Origin: Variovorax beijingensis
GTDB lineage: Bacteria > Pseudomonadota > Gammaproteobacteria > Burkholderiales > Burkholderiaceae_C
Assembly (NCBI RefSeq): GCF_003951285.1
Contig: NZ_RXFQ01000003.1
Location: 310,001-374,000, forward strand
Reading direction: 5' to 3'
DNA length: 64,000 nt
Shown here piece by piece: positions 1 to 8,628 of this stretch. Numbering within the stretch: the stretch's first letter is position 1; every line of letters starts with the position of its first letter. The notes beneath the pieces were generated by a model. The model searched no databases. It was not told where the DNA came from and saw only the letters and a program-made list of their open reading frames with translations. Made by a program: the position numbers and the translations under genes.

Positions 1-537
1 CAGGGCGGGGCGGTGCAGGCCGGCGTGCTGGCCGATCTGCTGCAGGCACTGCCGGGCATGGAGCTGTGGCTGGATGCCGGCCTTGCGGACGCATCGGCCG
101 GCCAGGCGCTGCGCGAACAGCTGGCGCCGTATGCCTCGCGCATCGTGCTGGTGTTCGGCAGCGAATCGCTGCGTTCGCGCGAGGCGCTGGAGCGCTGTTT
201 CGAGGCCACGGCCGGTGATGGCGCCGATGGCCCCGGGGCGGCGCTGTCGCTGGACCGGCGCGACGGCCAGCGGCTCGATGCGGCCGGCTGCTGGGATGCG
301 GTGGCGCTGTGGCCGAAGCGGCTGATCGTGATGACGCTGGAGCGCGTCGGCTCCGGCGCCGGCCCCGACCTGGAAACGCTGCAGGAGGTGAGGCGCCTGG
401 CGCCGGGCGCCATGGTGATCGGTGCCGGCGGCATCCGCAGCGAGGACGACCTGGCGCGCGCGAGCGCGGCCGGCGCCGATGCCTGGCTGGTGGCCAGCGC
501 GCTGCACGACCTGCAACTGCCACGCGTACGCCGCTGA
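1..537 (+). CDS. HisA/HisF-like (beta/alpha)8-barrel protein, 5' truncated
   Basis: The reading frame is open from the window edge, so the N-terminus is missing and about 178 residues are visible. The C-terminal part has a phosphate-binding barrel pattern (GAGGIRSEDDLARA followed by GADAWLVASAL) like the last strands of HisA, HisF and related isomerases. HisA-like proteins of unknown reaction occur in the H4MPT gene clusters of methylotrophs, and fhcB follows 232 bases downstream on the same strand, so a role in H4MPT or methanofuran-type cofactor synthesis is a reasonable inference. A true histidine gene is unlikely because no other his gene is adjacent. The exact substrate cannot be read from the sequence. 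Confidence 0.7.
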   Translation, partial: QGGAVQAGVLADLLQALPGMELWLDAGLADASAGQALREQLAPYASRIVLVFGSESLRSREALERCFEATAGDGADGPGAALSLDRRDGQRLDAAGCWDAVALWPKRLIVMTLERVGSGAGPDLETLQEVRRLAPGAMVIGAGGIRSEDDLARASAAGADAWLVASALHDLQLPRVRR

Positions 538-571
538 TCTGCCGAAGCCGGTGCGACGAGGGTGGGTGAGG

Positions 572-613
572 CGTGCCATCCGCCCGCTGTACACACGAAC
601 CGTGCCATCCACC
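572..613. repeat. Short imperfect direct repeat in the gap before fhcB
   Basis: The 13-mer cgtgccatccgcc at 572-584 recurs as cgtgccatccacc at 601-613, a spacing of 29 bases. It lies in the 232-base gap between the HisA-like gene and fhcB. The gap (538-769) holds no convincing gene; it also contains GCCGGC-rich self-complementary sequence around 635-652. The function is unknown and chance is possible. Confidence 0.35.
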
Positions 614-769
614 GGCGGGCTCGCCTGCACTGCCGCCGGCCCCTGCCGGCACGCATTGACCGCCAAAAGCGCAACACTCTGTCTCACTTCGTGTGTGTCA
701 ACAGGGCCCGGTCCCAAGGCGCGGCGGCCCTTCGGGTGAATGGCACATGGCTTGCGTGGTGGCCTGCCC

Positions 770-1993
770 ATGAATCAACCCGACACTGCCGCGCCTGCCG
801 GCAATGCCCCCTGGACCTGCCCCTTTTGCCCCCTGCTGTGCGACACCTTCGGCGTGGCGGTGGGCACGCCGCTCAGGCTCGTGGGCAGCGACTGCCCGCG
901 CGCGCGCAAGGCGCTCGCCAACTTCGATGCCGAAGCCGGCGCGGGGCGGCCTCGGGTCGACGGCCAGGACTGCGACCTGGACACGGCGCTCGGCAAGGCC
1001 GCCTCGCTGCTCGCGGCCAGCCGCCAGCCCCTGTTCGGCGGCCTCGGCACCGATGTCGCGGGTGCCCGGGCGCTCTATGCGCTGGCCTGCGAAACCGGCG
1101 CCATCTGCGACCCGGCCCATGGGACGGCGCTGATGCACGGCCTGCGCGCGCTGCAGGACCGCGGCGGCTTCAGCACCACGCTGGCGGAAGCGAGGACGCG
1201 GGCCGACCTGGTCGTCTGCATGACCGAGGAACCGGCGGCGCACTACCCGGAGATCTTCCGCCGCATCGGCGTGGGGGAGCGGGAGGGCGTGGCGGTGGAA
1301 GCGCTGCCGCTGCACGGCGACCTGTTCGACACCGTGGCGCTGCTCGCGGCGCTCGTCGCGGGCCGTGTTTCCAAGGACGATGCCCGCGTGCCGGCCGATC
1401 TGGCGGCGCTCTCGGCACGGCTGCAGGCAGCGCGCTATGCGGTACTGGTGTACGAATCGGGCCGGCTGCCGGCGCAGGGCGCGCTGATCGTCGAGGCCAT
1501 CCAGCGCATCGTCGCCACGCTCAACCGCAGCACGCGCGCGGCTTCGCTGCCGCTGGGCGGCGGCGATGGCGCCTCCACCGTGAACCAGGTGTTCGCCTGG
1601 CTCTCGGGCCTGCCGCTGCGTTCGCGCGCCGGACCGCTGGGCCTGGAGCATGAGCCGCTGTGCTTCGATGCCGGGCGCCTGCTGGCCGATGGCGCGGCCG
1701 ATACGCTGCTGTGGGTGTCGAGCTACGGCCCCGAGCCGGCGCCACCGCCGGCCGGCGTGCCGCGCATCGTGCTCGGCCATCCCGGCATGCCCGTGCCGCG
1801 GGATGCGCACGGGCTGGTGTTCATTCCCGTGTCGACACCCGGCATCGGCTCCGTGGGCCATCTGTTCCGCACCGACGGCTCGGTGCTGCTGCCGCTGCGG
1901 CCCGTGTACGAGGACGGGCTGCCGAGCGTGGCCGAGGTGGTCCGGCGCCTGACGCAGGCGGTGCAGGCGCTGAAGAAGGAGCGCGTGCAATGA
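770..1993 (+). CDS. fhcB: Formyltransferase/hydrolase complex subunit B
   Basis: FhcB is the formylmethanofuran dehydrogenase B-like subunit of the bacterial Fhc complex, which releases formate from formyl-H4MPT via a methanofuran analogue. The N-terminus has the motif CPFCPLLCD (about residues 15-23) and a second conserved cysteine in SDCPRA. The family resembles molybdopterin FwdB but is shorter and is not thought to carry the molybdenum chemistry in bacteria. I prefer ATG 770 (407 aa) because the protein then starts directly before the conserved part; an in-frame ATG at 740 would add 10 residues. The stop overlaps the fhcA start by 4 bases (ATGA), showing tight translational coupling in the fhcBADC operon. 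Confidence 0.92.
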   Translation: MNQPDTAAPAGNAPWTCPFCPLLCDTFGVAVGTPLRLVGSDCPRARKALANFDAEAGAGRPRVDGQDCDLDTALGKAASLLAASRQPLFGGLGTDVAGARALYALACETGAICDPAHGTALMHGLRALQDRGGFSTTLAEARTRADLVVCMTEEPAAHYPEIFRRIGVGEREGVAVEALPLHGDLFDTVALLAALVAGRVSKDDARVPADLAALSARLQAARYAVLVYESGRLPAQGALIVEAIQRIVATLNRSTRAASLPLGGGDGASTVNQVFAWLSGLPLRSRAGPLGLEHEPLCFDAGRLLADGAADTLLWVSSYGPEPAPPPAGVPRIVLGHPGMPVPRDAHGLVFIPVSTPGIGSVGHLFRTDGSVLLPLRPVYEDGLPSVAEVVRRLTQAVQALKKERVQ

Positions 1994-3675
1994 CGGCGAC
2001 ACTGCGCTTGCGCGGCGGCCGCGTCATCGATCCCGCGAATGGCCGCGACGAGGTGCGCGACCTGTACGTGCAGGGCGGCCGCATGGTCGAGCTCGCACCG
2101 GACGAGGCCGCCACCGAGGAGATCGACATCGGCGGCTGCATCGTGATGGCCGGCGGCATCGACATGCACACCCACATCGGCGGCGGCAAGGTCAACCTCG
2201 CGCGCATGCTGCTGCCCGAAGACCACCGCGCCAATGCGAACCCCATTGCGCTGCCCGACAACGTGCTCGAGCTCGCCTCGTGCGGCACCTGCACGCCGGG
2301 CACGCTGGCCACCGGCTACCGCTATGTCGAGATGGGCTACACGGCGGCCTTCGAGCCGGCCATGATGGCCTGCAACGCGCGCCACGCGCACATGGAGATG
2401 GGCGACACGCCGATCCTCGACCACGGCGCCTACGTGATGCTCGGCAACGACGAGCTCTTCCTGCGCATGCTGGCCGAGGGCTGGGACTTCGAGCGCATCC
2501 GCGACTACGCGGGCTGGACCATCAACGCCAGCAAGGCGATGGGCGTGAAGGTGGTGAACCCGGGCGGCATCTCGGCCTTCAAGTTCAACCAGCGCAAGCT
2601 CGACGTCGACGAGAACCATGTGCACTGGCAGGTCACGCCGCGGCAGGTGGTGCACACGCTGGCGCGCGCGCTGCGCGAGCTTGGCGTGCCGCATCCGCTG
2701 CACATCCACGGGAGCAACCTGGGCGTGGCCGGCAACATCCAGTCCACGCTCGACACCATCGCCGCGCTCGACGGACTGCCCGGGCACCTGACGCACATCC
2801 AGTTCCACGCCTATGGCACCGAGGGGCCGAAGAAGTTCTCCTCGGCCGCGCTGCAGCTTGCCGAGGTGGTGAACGCGAACAAGAACGTGAGCATCGACGT
2901 GGGCCAGATCATGTTCGGCCAGACCGTCACGGCCTCGGGCGACACCATGCGCCAGCATGCGCAGTCGGGCCTGGCCGATCCGCGCAAGTGGATCGGCGCC
3001 GACATCGAGTGCGAGGCCGGCTGCGGCGTGGTGCCGTTCCGCTACCGCGAGCAGAGCTACGTGAATGCGCTGCAGTGGGTCATCGGGCTGGAGATCTTTC
3101 TCCTGGTCGACGATCCGTGGCGCGTGGTGCTGACCACCGACCATCCCAACGGCGGCCCGTTCACGAGCTATCCGCACCTGATCCGCCTCTTGATGGACCG
3201 CAGCTTCCGCGAGGAACAGCTCGCCAAGCTGCATCCCGAAGTCGCGGCGCAGGCCGCGCTGCGCTCGATCACGCGCGAGCTTTCGCTCTACGAGATCGCG
3301 ATCATGACCCGCGCCGGCCCGGCGCGGCTGCTGGGCCTGCGCGACCGCGGCCACCTGGGTGCGGGCGCGGCGGCCGACATTGCGGTGTACCGCGAGAACG
3401 CCGACCGCGAAGCCATGTTCGCGACGCCCGAATACGTGTTCAAGGACGGCGTGCTGGTCTCGCGCGCGGGCCGCGTCACGGCGGCGCCGGTAGGCGGCAC
3501 GCACTTCGTCGCGCCGGACTACGACCGCGGCATCGAGAAGCGGCTGCGCCGGCATCTTGCGGCGCAGGGTTCGGTCAACTTCGACCACATCGCCATCGGG
3601 CACGACGAGCTGTGCCAATGCTGCAACGGCGGGCGCCTGCTGCCGGCCGAGTGCTTCAAGGAGTCGTCGTCGTGA
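1990..3675 (+). CDS. fhcA: Formyltransferase/hydrolase complex subunit A
   Basis: FhcA is the amidohydrolase-fold subunit that hydrolyses the formyl-methanofuran analogue to formate in the cytoplasm. The 561 aa protein has the metal-binding motif GGIDMHTHIGGGKVN (about residues 55-69), later histidines (HIHGS, about residues 237-241) and an aspartate region TTDHPNGGPFTSYPH (about residues 379-393), as in the formylmethanofuran dehydrogenase A family. The start ATG overlaps the fhcB stop; the frame is open further upstream but that part is fhcB antiphase sequence without homology. The C-terminus has a cysteine-rich tail (ELCQCCNGGRLLP). It is followed by fhcD with a GTGA overlap. Confidence 0.95.
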   Translation: MTATLRLRGGRVIDPANGRDEVRDLYVQGGRMVELAPDEAATEEIDIGGCIVMAGGIDMHTHIGGGKVNLARMLLPEDHRANANPIALPDNVLELASCGTCTPGTLATGYRYVEMGYTAAFEPAMMACNARHAHMEMGDTPILDHGAYVMLGNDELFLRMLAEGWDFERIRDYAGWTINASKAMGVKVVNPGGISAFKFNQRKLDVDENHVHWQVTPRQVVHTLARALRELGVPHPLHIHGSNLGVAGNIQSTLDTIAALDGLPGHLTHIQFHAYGTEGPKKFSSAALQLAEVVNANKNVSIDVGQIMFGQTVTASGDTMRQHAQSGLADPRKWIGADIECEAGCGVVPFRYREQSYVNALQWVIGLEIFLLVDDPWRVVLTTDHPNGGPFTSYPHLIRLLMDRSFREEQLAKLHPEVAAQAALRSITRELSLYEIAIMTRAGPARLLGLRDRGHLGAGAAADIAVYRENADREAMFATPEYVFKDGVLVSRAGRVTAAPVGGTHFVAPDYDRGIEKRLRRHLAAQGSVNFDHIAIGHDELCQCCNGGRLLPAECFKESSS

Positions 3676-4625
3676 AGGCCCTGGAGCGCAACGGCGTCGT
3701 CATCGACCAGACCTTTGCCGAGGCCTTTCCGATGAAGGCCACGCGCATCCTCATCACGGCGCACAACATGGCGTGGGCGCGCCATGCGGCGGTGTCGGCC
3801 ACCGGCTTCGCGACCTCGGTGATCGCCTGCGGCTGCGAGGCCGGCATCGAGCGCGAGATATTGCCGGACGAATCGCCCGATGGCCGGCCCGGCGTGAGCG
3901 TGCTGATCTTCTCGATGTCGGGGAAGGAGCTCGGCAAGCAGCTCGAGCGCCGCGTCGGCCAGTGCGTGCTGACCTGCCCGACCACCGCGGTGTTCGCGGG
4001 CCTGCCGCGCGGCGCACCCGGCAGCGACGTGGCCGCGCTCGGCAAGAACCTGCGCTTCTTCGGCGACGGCTGGCAGATCTCGAAGGTGATCGATGGCGTG
4101 CGCTACTGGCGCGTGCCGGTGATGGACGGCGAATTCGTCGCGCAGGAAGACACGCCCGTGGTGAAGGCCGTGGGCGGCGGCAACCTGCTGCTGCTCGCGC
4201 GCGACACCGATGCCGCGCTGGCCGCCGCCGAGGCCGCCGTGGCGGCGATGAAGCGGCTGCCCAACGTGGTGATGCCGTTTCCGGGCGGCGTGGTGCGATC
4301 GGGCTCGAAGGTCGGCAGCCGCTATGCGAATCTCAATGCTTCGACCAACGATGCCTTCTGCCCGAGCCTCGTCGGGCTGGTGGCGCACAGCGAACTGGCG
4401 AGCGGAGCATCCGCACAGGAGATCGGCTGCGTGATGGAAATCGTGATCGACGGCCTGACCGAGGCCGACGTGGGTGCCGCCATGCGCGTGGGCATGGAGG
4501 CCGCCATTGCCATCGGACCGGCGGGCGGCCTGCTGCGCATTTCGGCCGGCAACTATGGCGGCAAGCTGGGGCCGTTTCATTTCCACCTGCACAAGCTGCT
4601 GGGCGTGGCGGGAGATGCGGCATGA
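3672..4625 (+). CDS. fhcD: Formylmethanofuran:H4MPT formyltransferase (Fhc subunit D)
   Basis: FhcD (Ftr) transfers the formyl group from formyl-H4MPT to the methanofuran analogue, feeding FhcA. It has 317 residues, the usual Ftr size (about 300). It begins at GTG 3672, overlapping the fhcA stop as GTGA. Recognisable Ftr features include the opening GVVIDQTFAEAFPM, the segment LTCPTTAVFAGLP near residue 100, and the C-terminal GNYGGKLGPFHFHLHKLL. The frame is open far upstream but only the part after 3672 matches the family. It sits third in fhcBADC; the stop overlaps the fhcC start by 4 bases. Confidence 0.95.
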   Translation: MKALERNGVVIDQTFAEAFPMKATRILITAHNMAWARHAAVSATGFATSVIACGCEAGIEREILPDESPDGRPGVSVLIFSMSGKELGKQLERRVGQCVLTCPTTAVFAGLPRGAPGSDVAALGKNLRFFGDGWQISKVIDGVRYWRVPVMDGEFVAQEDTPVVKAVGGGNLLLLARDTDAALAAAEAAVAAMKRLPNVVMPFPGGVVRSGSKVGSRYANLNASTNDAFCPSLVGLVAHSELASGASAQEIGCVMEIVIDGLTEADVGAAMRVGMEAAIAIGPAGGLLRISAGNYGGKLGPFHFHLHKLLGVAGDAA

Positions 4626-5440
4626 ACGGATGGCACTTCAGGCTGCGGCAGGCGCCGGCGCTGCGTGTCGATCTGCGCGGCATCACGCCGGCCGCGCTGG
4701 CGGAACTCTCGGCCGCGCAGATCGAGCAGCTGCGCGTGGGCCATGGCAACGCGATGCTGCCCCTGGCCGAGCTGTTCGATGCTGCGCCGGGCACGGAAGA
4801 GGGCGTGCTTCGCTTCGAAGGCGATCTCGGGCGCTTCGACCGCATCGGCTGGCAGATGGACGGCGGCTGCATCCGCGTCGAAGGCGATGCGGGCCACTAT
4901 GCGGGCGGCTGCATGCGCGGCGGCGCGCTGCAGATCGATGGCAGCGCCGGCCTGCTGGCCGCCTGCGAAATGGCCGGCGGCAGCATCGACGTGAAGGGCG
5001 ACGTCGGCGACTTCGCAGCCAGCACCTTGCCCGGCAGCATGGACGGCATGCGCGGTGGCACCCTCGTGGTCCATGGCCATGCGGGCGAGCGCTTCGGCGA
5101 CCGCATGCGCCGCGGGTCCGCGCTGGTCCATGGCGATGCGGGCGCGTTCCTGGGCTCGCGCATGGTGGCGGGCACGATCGCCGTCGGCGGCAAGGCCGGC
5201 GCGCATGCGGGCTACGGCATGCGCCGCGGCAGCATCGTCCTTGCAGGGCCGGGCGCGGCGCTGCCGGCGGGGTTGACCTTCGTGCCGAACCGGACCGCGA
5301 CGCCGGTGTTCTGGGCCCTGCTGGCGCGTGATCTGGCGCGCCACGGCGGAGCTTTTTCGGCCTTGCCCACGCGCCGCATCGAACGCCACCTGGGCGATCT
5401 CTCGGCCGACGGCAAGGGCGAACTCATCCTGTGCCCGTGA
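4622..5440 (+). CDS. fhcC: Formyltransferase/hydrolase complex subunit C
   Basis: FhcC is the structural subunit of the Fhc complex, related to the C-terminal beta-helix of glutamate synthase (GltB) and to FwdC. The 272 aa protein shows the typical run of glycine-rich repeats from about residue 75 to 220, for example VEGDAGHYAGGCMRGG, VHGHAGERFGDRMRRG and VGGKAGAHAGYGMRRG, each a turn of a right-handed helix. The ATG at 4622 overlaps the fhcD stop. In archaeal and bacterial relatives this subunit holds the polyglutamylated methanofuran-type carrier swinging between FhcA and FhcD. It closes the fhc block; 43 bases separate it from the fae-like gene. Confidence 0.93.
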   Translation: MNGWHFRLRQAPALRVDLRGITPAALAELSAAQIEQLRVGHGNAMLPLAELFDAAPGTEEGVLRFEGDLGRFDRIGWQMDGGCIRVEGDAGHYAGGCMRGGALQIDGSAGLLAACEMAGGSIDVKGDVGDFAASTLPGSMDGMRGGTLVVHGHAGERFGDRMRRGSALVHGDAGAFLGSRMVAGTIAVGGKAGAHAGYGMRRGSIVLAGPGAALPAGLTFVPNRTATPVFWALLARDLARHGGAFSALPTRRIERHLGDLSADGKGELILCP

Positions 5441-5483
5441 CCCGTCCCGGCCTTCTTTTCAAACCACTCCTGAGTTCCTTTCC

Positions 5484-6017
5484 ATGACGCATCCCTATCT
5501 TTTCCATGCCGGCGAAGCCACCGTCCTTGCCAAGGAAGGCCAGTTCACCGACGCCATGCCCGAGATCCTGATCGGCGCAACCGATGGTCCCGTGGGCCAG
5601 GCCTTTGCCAACATGATGGCGCAGAGCAAGGGCCACACCGCGATGTTCGCGATCCGCGCCTGCAACCAGCTCGTGCGACCCGCGACCATCATGGTGCCCA
5701 AGGTCACGCTGAAGGACGTGGCCAACATCGACCTGTTCGGTGGCGTGGTGCAAAGCGCAACCGCCGATGCGGTGGTCGATTGCCTGATCGATGGCATCAT
5801 TCCCCGGGAACATGCCAACACGCTGTGCATCATCAGCCTGGTGTGGATCGATCCGCGCTGCGCCAAGGACGAGAACCTCGACAAGAAAGACATGTACCGC
5901 ACCAACTACGAAGCCACCAAGCTCGCGATCCGGCGCGCGCTGAACAACGAGCCGTCGGTGGACGAGCTGATCGCCAACCGCCACCGCATCAAGCACGACA
6001 TGGACGACTGGAGCTGA
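5484..6017 (+). CDS. Formaldehyde-activating enzyme paralogue (Fae-like)
   Basis: This 177 aa protein belongs to the Fae family (about 170 aa), whose founder condenses formaldehyde with H4MPT. Conserved Fae features are present: MVPKVTLKD (about residues 70-78), the GIIP segment (about 104-107) and the C-terminal NYEATKLAIRRALN. However, where canonical Fae has AHIDLIIG with the catalytic histidine (His17 in Methylobacterium), this protein has AMPEILIG, so the histidine is replaced by methionine (residue 25 here). It therefore looks like the Fae2/Fae3-type paralogues of methylotrophs rather than the main enzyme, perhaps a binding or sensing protein. Its place between fhcC and pabBC, two bases before the latter, supports a role in the H4MPT branch. 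Confidence 0.85.
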   Translation: MTHPYLFHAGEATVLAKEGQFTDAMPEILIGATDGPVGQAFANMMAQSKGHTAMFAIRACNQLVRPATIMVPKVTLKDVANIDLFGGVVQSATADAVVDCLIDGIIPREHANTLCIISLVWIDPRCAKDENLDKKDMYRTNYEATKLAIRRALNNEPSVDELIANRHRIKHDMDDWS

Positions 6018-6019
6018 CC

Positions 6020-7912
6020 TTGCCTTCGTTCGCGCTCCTCGACGACTGCGGCTCGACGCCCGCGCGGCCCACCAGCCGGCTGCACACCGGCTTCGTGCGC
6101 GAGCACCACTGCGCCGATCCGGCCGATCTCGATGCAACCTGGGCACACGTCGATGCCGACCTGCGGCAGGGCCTGCACGCGGTGCTGCTGGCCGACTACG
6201 AATGGGGCGCCAGGCTGCAGCGCGCGGGGCATGCACGGCTTGCGGCCGACGATGCCTCGGCGCTGCGCGTGCTGATGTTCCGCGAATGCGCGATGCTTTC
6301 GTTGGACGAGGTCGCCAGCTGGCTGGAGCAGCGCGAGGCGAGCGAGGCCAATCCGCCGCAGCCCGTCGGCGTGATGGATCTGCAGCCCAGCATCGACGAG
6401 CCGGCCTTCACCGAGGCCATCGCGCGCATCCACGACGCCATCGCCGCGGGCGAAACCTACCAGGTCAACTTCACCTACCGGCTGCAGGGCCAGGGCTACG
6501 GCTCGCCCGTGGCGCTGTACCGGCGCCTGCGCGAGCGGCAGCCCGTGGCCTACGGCGCGCTGATCGCCTTGCCCGAAAGCAATTCAAAGGCGGGACAGGG
6601 CGACATCACCCACGTGCTCTCGTGCTCGCCCGAACTCTTCCTGCGCCACGACGCGGGCGTGCTCACCGCGCGCCCGATGAAAGGCACCGCGGCCCGCGCC
6701 GATGCGCCCGAGGGCGACAGCGAGATGGCGCGCCGGCTCTCGGTCGACGCCAAGAACCGCGCCGAGAACGTGATGATCGTGGACTTGCTGCGCAACGACA
6801 TCGGCCGCGTGGCGCAGATCGGTTCCGTCAAGGTGCCGACGCTCTTTGCCATCGAGCCCTACGCCACGGTGTTCCAGATGACCTCGACCGTGCAGGCACG
6901 GCTGCGCGCCGGTGTCGGCATGCCGGAGCTGCTGCGCGCGGTGTTTCCCTGCGGCTCCATCACGGGTGCGCCCAAGCATCGCACCATGGAGTGGATCGGC
7001 GAGCTCGAAAGTACGCCGCGCGGCCTCTACTGCGGCGCGATCGGCTGGATCGATGCGTCGGCGGAGGGCGCGGCCATCGGCGACTTCTGTCTGTCGGTGG
7101 CGATCCGCACACTCACGCTGGGCGCGCAGGCGAAGGGCCTGCGGCCGCTGCGGCTGGGCATTGGCGCAGGCATCGTGCAGGACAGCATTGCGGCCGACGA
7201 GTTCGAGGAATGCCTGCTCAAGGCGCGCTTTCTCACCGCGCTCGATCCCGGCTTCGAGCTCTTCGAGACCATGCTGGTCACGCCTGGCGAAGGCATCCGC
7301 TACTTGGACCGGCACCTCGCGAGGCTGGCGCGCAGCGCGCGTGCGTTGGGCTTCCGGTTCGACCGCGATGCCTCTATGCAGGCGCTGCGGGAGGCCTTGC
7401 CCGCGCTCGCGCCCGGCCAGCCCTCGCGCCTGCGGCTCGCGCTGGCGCACGGCGGGCGCATCGGCATCACGCATTCGCCGCTGCCGCCCTTGCCGCCGGG
7501 CGCAGTGAAGCTGCTGATTGCCGGCCAGCGGTTGCCCAATGCGAATCCGCTGGCGGCCTACAAGACCACCGTGCGCCAGCACTACGACGCCGGCGTGCGC
7601 GCGGCCGAACGCGCCGGCGCCTTCGACAGCCTGTTCTTCACCGAAGACGGCAGGCTCGTCGAAGGCGGGCGCAGCACCGTGTTCGCGCGCATCAACGGAC
7701 GCTGGTGGACGCCGCCTGTTGCCGATGGCGCGCTGCCCGGCGTGATGCGCGGCGTGCTGATCGAAGACTCGATCTGGGAGGCCACCGAACGCAGCCTGTA
7801 CCGGCAAGACCTGGAGGCCGCGCAGAAGCTCGTGGTCTGCAATGCGCTGCGCGGCGTGCTGCCGGCGCAGCTGGTTCGGCAACCGCAGCCGCACGAGGCG
7901 GCCGCCGCTTGA
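6020..7912 (+). CDS. pabB: Fused aminodeoxychorismate synthase / aminodeoxychorismate lyase
   Basis: This 630 aa bifunctional protein makes 4-aminobenzoate. Its first part (about residues 100-420) is PabB: it has RPMKGT, whose lysine is characteristic of aminodeoxychorismate synthase rather than anthranilate synthase, LLRNDIGRVAQIGSVKVP and GSITGAPKHRTMEWIGE. The second part (about 425-620) is a PabC-like fold IV PLP lyase with FETMLV, the lysine in AYKTTVRQHY and EGGRSTVFARI. The start is taken as TTG 6020, two bases after the fae-like stop; upstream in-frame sequence is antiphase fae. Since 4-aminobenzoate is built into H4MPT as well as folate, a pab gene here suits cofactor supply for the operon. 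Confidence 0.88.
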   Translation: MPSFALLDDCGSTPARPTSRLHTGFVREHHCADPADLDATWAHVDADLRQGLHAVLLADYEWGARLQRAGHARLAADDASALRVLMFRECAMLSLDEVASWLEQREASEANPPQPVGVMDLQPSIDEPAFTEAIARIHDAIAAGETYQVNFTYRLQGQGYGSPVALYRRLRERQPVAYGALIALPESNSKAGQGDITHVLSCSPELFLRHDAGVLTARPMKGTAARADAPEGDSEMARRLSVDAKNRAENVMIVDLLRNDIGRVAQIGSVKVPTLFAIEPYATVFQMTSTVQARLRAGVGMPELLRAVFPCGSITGAPKHRTMEWIGELESTPRGLYCGAIGWIDASAEGAAIGDFCLSVAIRTLTLGAQAKGLRPLRLGIGAGIVQDSIAADEFEECLLKARFLTALDPGFELFETMLVTPGEGIRYLDRHLARLARSARALGFRFDRDASMQALREALPALAPGQPSRLRLALAHGGRIGITHSPLPPLPPGAVKLLIAGQRLPNANPLAAYKTTVRQHYDAGVRAAERAGAFDSLFFTEDGRLVEGGRSTVFARINGRWWTPPVADGALPGVMRGVLIEDSIWEATERSLYRQDLEAAQKLVVCNALRGVLPAQLVRQPQPHEAAAA

Positions 7913-7949
7913 AAAGCCGGGCCCGCGCTTTGCTCGACCGAGGTCGCCG

Positions 7950-8606
7950 ATGAAGCTGGCGCTGTTCGACCTGGACCACACGCTGATTCCATTCGACAGC
8001 GGCATGGCCTGGACGCGCTTCCTGGTGGCGCGCGGCGTGCTGCCGGCCGATGCCGAGACGGTCTACCTGGGCTATTGCCGGCAGTACGTGGACGGCACGC
8101 TGGACATCCGCGAATTGCATCGGGTCAGCGTCGCGCCGCTCGCGCGCTTCGGCATGGCCGCGCTGCGCCAATGGGCGGCGGAGTTCGAAGCCGAGATCGC
8201 GCCGCAGGTGCCCGTGCCGATGCGCGCGCTGGTGCGCAGGCACCAGGACGCGGGCCATGTCTGCGCCATCGTGACTGCCACCACCCGCTTCATCGCCGAG
8301 CCTTTCGGCCGCGTGTTCGGCGTGGCCGACGTGCTGGCGACGCGCTCCCTGGTGATCGACGACACGCTCGACGGCGGCATCGACGGCGATCCGTGCTTCG
8401 GCGTCCACAAGCTGATGCACGTGAACCAGTGGCTCGCCACGCGCGGCACGCGGCTCGAAGCACTCGAGCAGTCGTGGTTCTATTCCGATTCGGCCAGCGA
8501 CCTGCCGCTCTTGTGCGCCGTGACCGATCCGGTGGCGGTGACGCCCGACGATCGCCTGCGCGCCCGGGCCGTCGAGGCCGGCTGGCCGATCCTGGAACGC
8601 AGCTGA
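7950..8606 (+). CDS. HAD-superfamily (IB, SerB-like) phosphatase
   Basis: This 218 aa HAD hydrolase has motif I FDLDHTL at residues 5-11 (nucleophile Asp6, acid/base Asp8), motif II threonine in VTATTRF, and motif III/IV with a lysine (HKLMHV) and YSDSASDLPLL, where two aspartates bind magnesium. The layout matches subfamily IB with a helical cap, as in phosphoserine phosphatase-like proteins of beta-proteobacteria. The substrate is not evident. Start ATG 7950 has a purine-rich gagg about ten bases upstream. It lies 37 bases after pabBC on the same strand and may be the last gene of that operon; a link to dephosphorylation in cofactor synthesis is only a guess. Confidence 0.85.
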   Translation: MKLALFDLDHTLIPFDSGMAWTRFLVARGVLPADAETVYLGYCRQYVDGTLDIRELHRVSVAPLARFGMAALRQWAAEFEAEIAPQVPVPMRALVRRHQDAGHVCAIVTATTRFIAEPFGRVFGVADVLATRSLVIDDTLDGGIDGDPCFGVHKLMHVNQWLATRGTRLEALEQSWFYSDSASDLPLLCAVTDPVAVTPDDRLRARAVEAGWPILERS

Positions 8607-8628
8607 GAGCCCGGATCGGGTTCGCGCG

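Noticed and set aside
698..2002. Long antisense frames opposite fhcB/fhcA and likewise elsewhere (for example 31798-33849, 47767-51687)
   Set aside because: His/Arg/Ala-rich products without domains, exactly antisense to well-recognised genes; typical high-GC artefacts.
2280..4625. A 781-codon frame running through fhcA and fhcD
   Set aside because: The part before 3672 is out-of-frame fhcA and has Arg/Gly-rich composition; only the fhcD part is a protein.
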